Shown here: piece after piece, positions 59,353-64,000 of the stretch | Position numbering within the stretch: the first letter of the stretch is position 1 | Layout: every line of letters starts with the position of its first letter | Assembly: GCA_948567375.1 (NCBI GenBank) | Contig: OX419755.1 | Location: forward strand, 34,415,001-34,479,000 | Length of the DNA: 64,000 bases | Origin: Lunularia cruciata | Lineage: Eukaryota > Streptophyta > Marchantiopsida > Lunulariales > Lunulariaceae | Direction: 5' to 3' | Program-made: the position numbers and the translations under genes | The notes under the pieces: model-generated | Database searches by the model: none | The model's input: only the letters and a program-made list of their open reading frames with translations | What the model was told of the DNA's origin: nothing

Positions 59353-59760
59353 GATAGATGGGTACTATCGAAGGACACACAGGAAAATCCAGATGAGGGA
59401 CCTAGGACCTGAATCAGAAGATTATACTTCTACAATGGAGAGCAAAAGATGCTGGTTGTTCGGCGTCCGATGGAGAGCTGACTGGCTCTTGAAGAATAAA
59501 TACCAGACTCATGTCCGTCACCGGCCGCAAAAGCTAGCTAGCAGCAACAGTTACATGAGCAGATCAGACCCGCCCGAGTGAAATACGAATATAGATTTGA
59601 AGCTAGTTCATCTACCATATGCATGAGTTTCGTGAGAAGATCAGATCCCGCCCTACTGAAATACGAACATAGATTCCAAGCTAGTTCATTTACGTAACGT
59701 ATAGCAAGACTATCGCGTGAACAGCAAGAAAATAATCGCACACGATTGCCGGGGATTGAC
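59353..59760 (-). promoter_or_regulatory. FAD gene upstream region with 77-bp tandem duplication
   Basis: Directly upstream of the start codon. Two diverged copies begin at 59557 and 59634, each with GATCAGA, GAAATACGAA-Y-ATAGATT and AAGCTAGTTCAT. A regulatory role is only inferred from position. Confidence 0.4.
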
Positions 59761-61479
59761 TTAGATGTTAGTCTAACTCAGTCCAGTTGATAATTAGGAA
59801 GAACTCAGGCTTTTCGGGTTTAGAGGTTATGGAGTAATTAGATTTATGGAGTTTAGATATTATGGAGACTCAGATTGGGGAGCAATTATAGAGAATTCAG
59901 ATTGTGGAATTATGGAGAATCTCATATTGGAGAGATGGGATAAGAGTTAGCTCTAGCATGAGCGGTGTGGATCAGAAGAAATCCCTCTCTTACACCAGGT
60001 TGCGGGCACTCCCCTATAGGATCATTGGTGCTTGGACGCAGTGATTGAAATCTACCTTAGTTTCAGCCGTAGTTTCTTCAAATTCTCTAGCTACCTTTGT
60101 TGAAACAAAAGGTGCGAAGAAGCCATACAATGCTAGGTTGGAATTCTATAAATATTCAACCACAAGGGAAAGGCATCTCCAAGAACAAGGCTGCTCTAAA
60201 AAGATTACTTAGGCCATTCAAAAAGAGAGGTTGCACAAGGTTGATTAGAGTTGATTCTACGATGGAAATCACACCTCGTTTGTGATACCACCCATTCCTT
60301 ATCTCCCCTCTTTTTAGCTCTATCTCTACCGATCCACTACCACTATAGGATCATATTCTTCCCCTAACACGAGAAGAATTTAATACATATCCATATATAC
60401 TTCTTTATGGTGAATTATTTAGTTTTGTCTAGATTGTCCATGGGTAGTGAATGCCTTAGCAAAACATAGAGAGTTAACATAACATAGAGAGATCTAGATG
60501 TCTAAGGATGTGGACTAAGTGCATTCTTGTTACCTTTTAAGCTCTTTTTATACTCCTCTCTTCTCTATTCAAGCCCTACTCTATTCACATACTCATGTTT
60601 ATATTCTATTGACTCTATTTAGATATTTCTACCCGGTATACCTAGACCATGATCTGTACCAAGATCCATATACCATCACCTAGATGCTCCACACTTTCCT
60701 TACTACTATGAGCTATCTTGACTGATGACTAGAGGAGTGATGTCTCTGCTTGGACACCATGAGCACCCTTCACACAATATACTTTACTCCTTCCAACCTA
60801 TGGAGTGCACCAGGACATCGAGAGAACACCTCTAGGATTCACTTGTTGTTGTAAGGAGATTAGTAAACCCTACAAGGTGAGTATACCATACAGGTCCAAC
60901 CATCAACTTGAAGGACTATAGAGTTCCCACAATCCTATGCTCTATCTTCAAAGTATTGCCACCTCCATCATTCCTTGATGTTAGGTAAGGTAGGTGAGTA
61001 TAGACGTGCAACCTAGGTACTATCACTCTCTAGATCAACACCTTCTCCATTAAGACTTTTCTTTATAGAGTTTCCAACCACCTACCACTCATGATCATCC
61101 TTGTTTCGTCCATCACTACCACCTAGGTGAAGAGCTGTAGCTTACAAAATCCATCTTTGGTCATGCTTTACTCCATTCTTCATATCTCTTAGCAAGTGTG
61201 CAATAGGGATTGGTTTTTGAGCATCTATCTCATTCTAAACTTACTAGACATGCAAAATTTTGGTTTCCACTTTCTGTTTGCCTTTTTTCAATACATTGCT
61301 TTTGATCTAGTGCCCGCTATAGGTCCTCATTTGTTTGGTGCATTTTACCTTCTTGCTCTTTCAAATTAGACATATTTTATTTACCTCGTTGTTATTGGAG
61401 ATGTTGTTCTATATTTAGTGTCATGTACTTTTTGCTTACAATGATAACAATTCTTTTCATCGGTTTTGTCATCTCATCA
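59761..61479. other. Unassigned; possible 5' part of LINE copy 2
   Basis: 59830-59950 holds a purine-rich run of degenerate ATTATGGAGA words. The rest is AT-rich with no recognisable domain. By comparison with the first LINE the lost N-terminal half of copy 2 should lie here, but I could not align it. Confidence 0.3.
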
Positions 61480-63170
61480 ATTTTTTGTAGGTTACTCCAA
61501 GAAGTTGCAAGGAAATTACTGCAAGCATTTGAGCTTCCATAGACATCTATCCTAGTTGGGTGGTTGTCCAAGTTAATGTTTCAAATGCTTTCAATACCAT
61601 TTCTTGTTATGCTTTGTTTTGTGCTCTTTGCTCAATAGAAGATTAGATACACTCCTTGATCTCATTTATGCATATTTTCTATTGCTTGAAACAATTTTGT
61701 TGTATAAACACCACATTACCATTAGGAAATCACATAGTTGGCATCTACAAAATGCACATGCCAAGGTAATCCCTCAAAGGGATTACCTTTGCATTCCCTA
61801 TTTTCCATAACTTACTTCATAGCTTTTCACATCATAGCCACTATTCTATTATGTTTATTTTCATCACTCTCAAATGATACCCACATATTGAGCCCTTTAG
61901 AGGATGTAGCTAGAGCATTGTTAATTTTACATTCTACCTAGAGATCTGAAGTTTATGAATTTAGACTTGTAAATGCAAATTCTAGAGTCTACAAGACATC
62001 TTCACTCTCTTGGACTTTCCATTATAGTTCCAATTTTCAATAGGAGGCTTGAGGATTTTTGGCTCTTATTTGAGAGAAGTTGATTTTTTTAGGTTCTTTA
62101 TCTCAAACACTTTGTTTCAAGCTATAGAAAATGCTCATTTAGTCCATGGATTGGAGAACACACAAGTAGCATATTCCATTTTGATAAGATATTATGTCCC
62201 TAAAACCTCCTATTTGGAACATACTTACCAATTCATTGATGTATACCTACCCCATCTATGTACATTTGATAGTCCTATATGCCATACTTTCTCCAATTTG
62301 TTAAAGTTATGTGTACTCTTATGAGTGGTGTAGGTTATATATAGCTCTTTTCATAGCTATAGGAGGATGTGGTCTCATATTACAAGAGGCTATTGCACCA
62401 ACAACTTATTTAGGAGCATAGGCAGTTGTGGCCCCTTTACTAGCAAAGATATTTTTACACCATGATTGCAATTTTCTTTTTACACCTATTACAATACTGG
62501 ATTCAAGCACTTATGATATCCACTGATATCTTTGTTTGGCTTGTGATTTATTACTAGACCTTGCATGTACAATACTCCTTGCTTCTATGGAGTTTGAATC
62601 AACAGACTCTAAAAAGATTCAAGCATATCATAGTGAGTGTATGCACACTCACACCCTTACTGATATCCTCATCAATACATCTTTATCTAAGAGAACTAGG
62701 ATTCCCTCTTGTGGAGGAAAAAAGTCTAGAACTTGGCTCCGTATCTTCCCTTTGATTGAGGATTTTGGCTTCATATTTGAGGAGTTTAATATATCATTCC
62801 ACTTTCATTTGGGGTTTACCACATCCAACTTATAGGGCTACTAGACTAATGTGTTTGTGGATCACTACCAAACATACGTAATGCAATTTTTACCAAACAA
62901 ACATACAATTTTTACAATGTACATTTGTAGGAGAGTTCACTAGAATTCATGATATTTGTGTCATTTATGCTACAATCCATATGCTCTAAATTACAAAGTA
63001 CAAACTGAGTAGTGGTTGGATCTACAGTGACCCGCTTCCTTGATGTTTTAGAGCAGATATAGTCACATTCATTGATGATTGTCATATCTTATTTGATGTG
63101 GTTGTTATACTTCTACAAGTAGATTCATTGGCACAAGCTGAAATTTAGGTAGGAACAATTGCAATCATGC
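61480..63170 (+). pseudogene. LINE copy 2, heavily decayed
   Basis: Relative of the LINE at 7277. It keeps VQVNVSNAFNTIS (61575), CQGNPSKG, SLSNDTHILSPL (about 61880; second Asp of the ADD motif retained), IGGCGLILQEAIAPTTYLG (about 62355), CGGKKSRTWLRIFPL (about 62715) and FDVVVILLQ (about 63095). Each aligns in order with the first copy. Frames are broken throughout. The 3' hairpin tail was not found. Confidence 0.75.
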
Positions 63171-63264
63171 CACTAGAGGGGAGGAGAACTATTACACACT
63201 ACAACTATCCTTGATACCTTTGAACCTTTGGCTGTAGAGATTTTGTGTATCTTTATCAACAGTT

Positions 63265-63269
<5 letters not shown>

Positions 63270-63347
<78 letters not shown>
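63270..63347. repeat. AT microsatellite, 39 repeats
   Basis: An uninterrupted alternating AT tract of 78 bases. Confidence 0.98.
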
Positions 63348-63350
<3 letters not shown>

Positions 63351-63777
63351 GAGAGTAGCTATGACTATCTTTCCAGCAACGCTCACCTCATATTGAAGAC
63401 AAATTGTCTTTATCACTTTGTAGTGTGTTAAAGCATTAGGCCTTCATAGACATGTGGCAGGAATAAGAGCTCCCGTCTAAGACACTCCCTTCCCATTTAC
63501 AAACAGTACTTAGATCACTTATTTTAGAAGTAGAGTATTGTATCTCTTACTTCCTTGTTTTTCTTTGGACAATCAAATAAACTTAGAGATTAAAATTTTT
63601 TTATTGGACCTCATGCTCATTTTCCTTTTTGCACTTCTTGGTGCTTTTTTTCCTTTTCGTTTCAGGTATATTCTTTGGACTTGGTCTCTTATGGAGCTTA
63701 ATTTTAAAATTCAAATGTAAGCTTAACAAAGGATCAATTCCATAGTGCACTCTACTGATAGCTAGGAAGATATATGA
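63348..63777. other. Unassigned AT-rich sequence
   Basis: No gene or repeat recognised. Open frames here are short and without domains. Confidence 0.4.
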
Positions 63778-64000
63778 ACAATGAAGTCCAAACAATGCCT
63801 TTGAAAGATCAACTAACTCAAATCGGAAACCTATAGGAGGAGAAAGTGTGACGATTGGAGCAATAAAACCATCACAAACAATTAAGTCCAAAAAATACCT
63901 CTGAAGGATCAACTAACTCAAATTGAAACCTATAGGAGGAGAAATTGAAGATGAGAGCAATAAAACTATCACAAACAATTAAGTTTTAAAAATGCCTTTG
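63778..64000 (+). repeat. About 100-bp tandem repeat running off the window
   Basis: Units begin at 63778, 63878 and 63975 with ACAAT-K-AAGT and contain GATCAACTAACTCAAAT and CCTATAGGAGGAGAAA. The third unit is cut by the window end, so the array may be longer. Confidence 0.85.

Noticed and set aside
63192-63416. 74-aa minus-strand frame with an Ile-Tyr run
   Set aside because: It is the translation of the AT microsatellite.
1-64000. CRISPR arrays, operons, bacterial promoters or rRNA/tRNA clusters
   Set aside because: Nothing of this kind is visible; introns, LTR elements and chromodomains mark the sequence as eukaryotic nuclear DNA.

Overview
The window looks like nuclear DNA of a land plant or close streptophyte relative with a large, repeat-choked genome. 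Two intron-rich host genes sit in a sea of decayed retroelements. One is a PH-START-DUF1336 (EDR2-like) protein, a family known mainly from streptophytes. The other is an FAD monooxygenase. The LINEs carry a C2H2 finger and a restriction-like endonuclease signature, which is unusual for flowering plants, so a bryophyte, fern, lycophyte or charophyte is more likely than an angiosperm. That placement is inference.

Layout: 1-6115 is a chromodomain Ty3/gypsy element (element A) entering with a truncated 5' LTR. 6738-10500 holds a LINE plus an extra LINE 3' tail. 10500-14800 is mostly unassigned. 14823-about 22207 (minus) is the EDR2-like gene, with about 20 exons. A 3' fragment of the same LINE lies at about 24361-24520 (minus). 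26059-35400 is a knot of one small-LTR chromovirus family (elements H and X, a solo LTR, an internally deleted copy, and insertion F). 35400-53160 is a deeply nested block. An old gypsy element D (minus) was entered by B, a second copy of A. B was in turn entered by element C, which carries a coiled-coil ORF, and by a 2.2-kb LTR-like unit E. 55435-59352 (minus) is the FAD monooxygenase, which can be modelled completely as seven exons giving 443 aa. 61480-63170 is a second decayed LINE, followed by an AT microsatellite and a 100-bp tandem repeat.

The two host genes show no evident functional link. The most interesting signal is a family of small ORFs of about 60-75 aa. It occurs twice in tandem between the primer site and gag in A and B, and again inside the 2.2-kb LTR-like unit E. 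Other strong points are TSD-supported nesting, decay of A's pol purely by transition-type nonsense changes, an internally deleted element that keeps only replication signals, and a LINE 3' hairpin tail at three loci.
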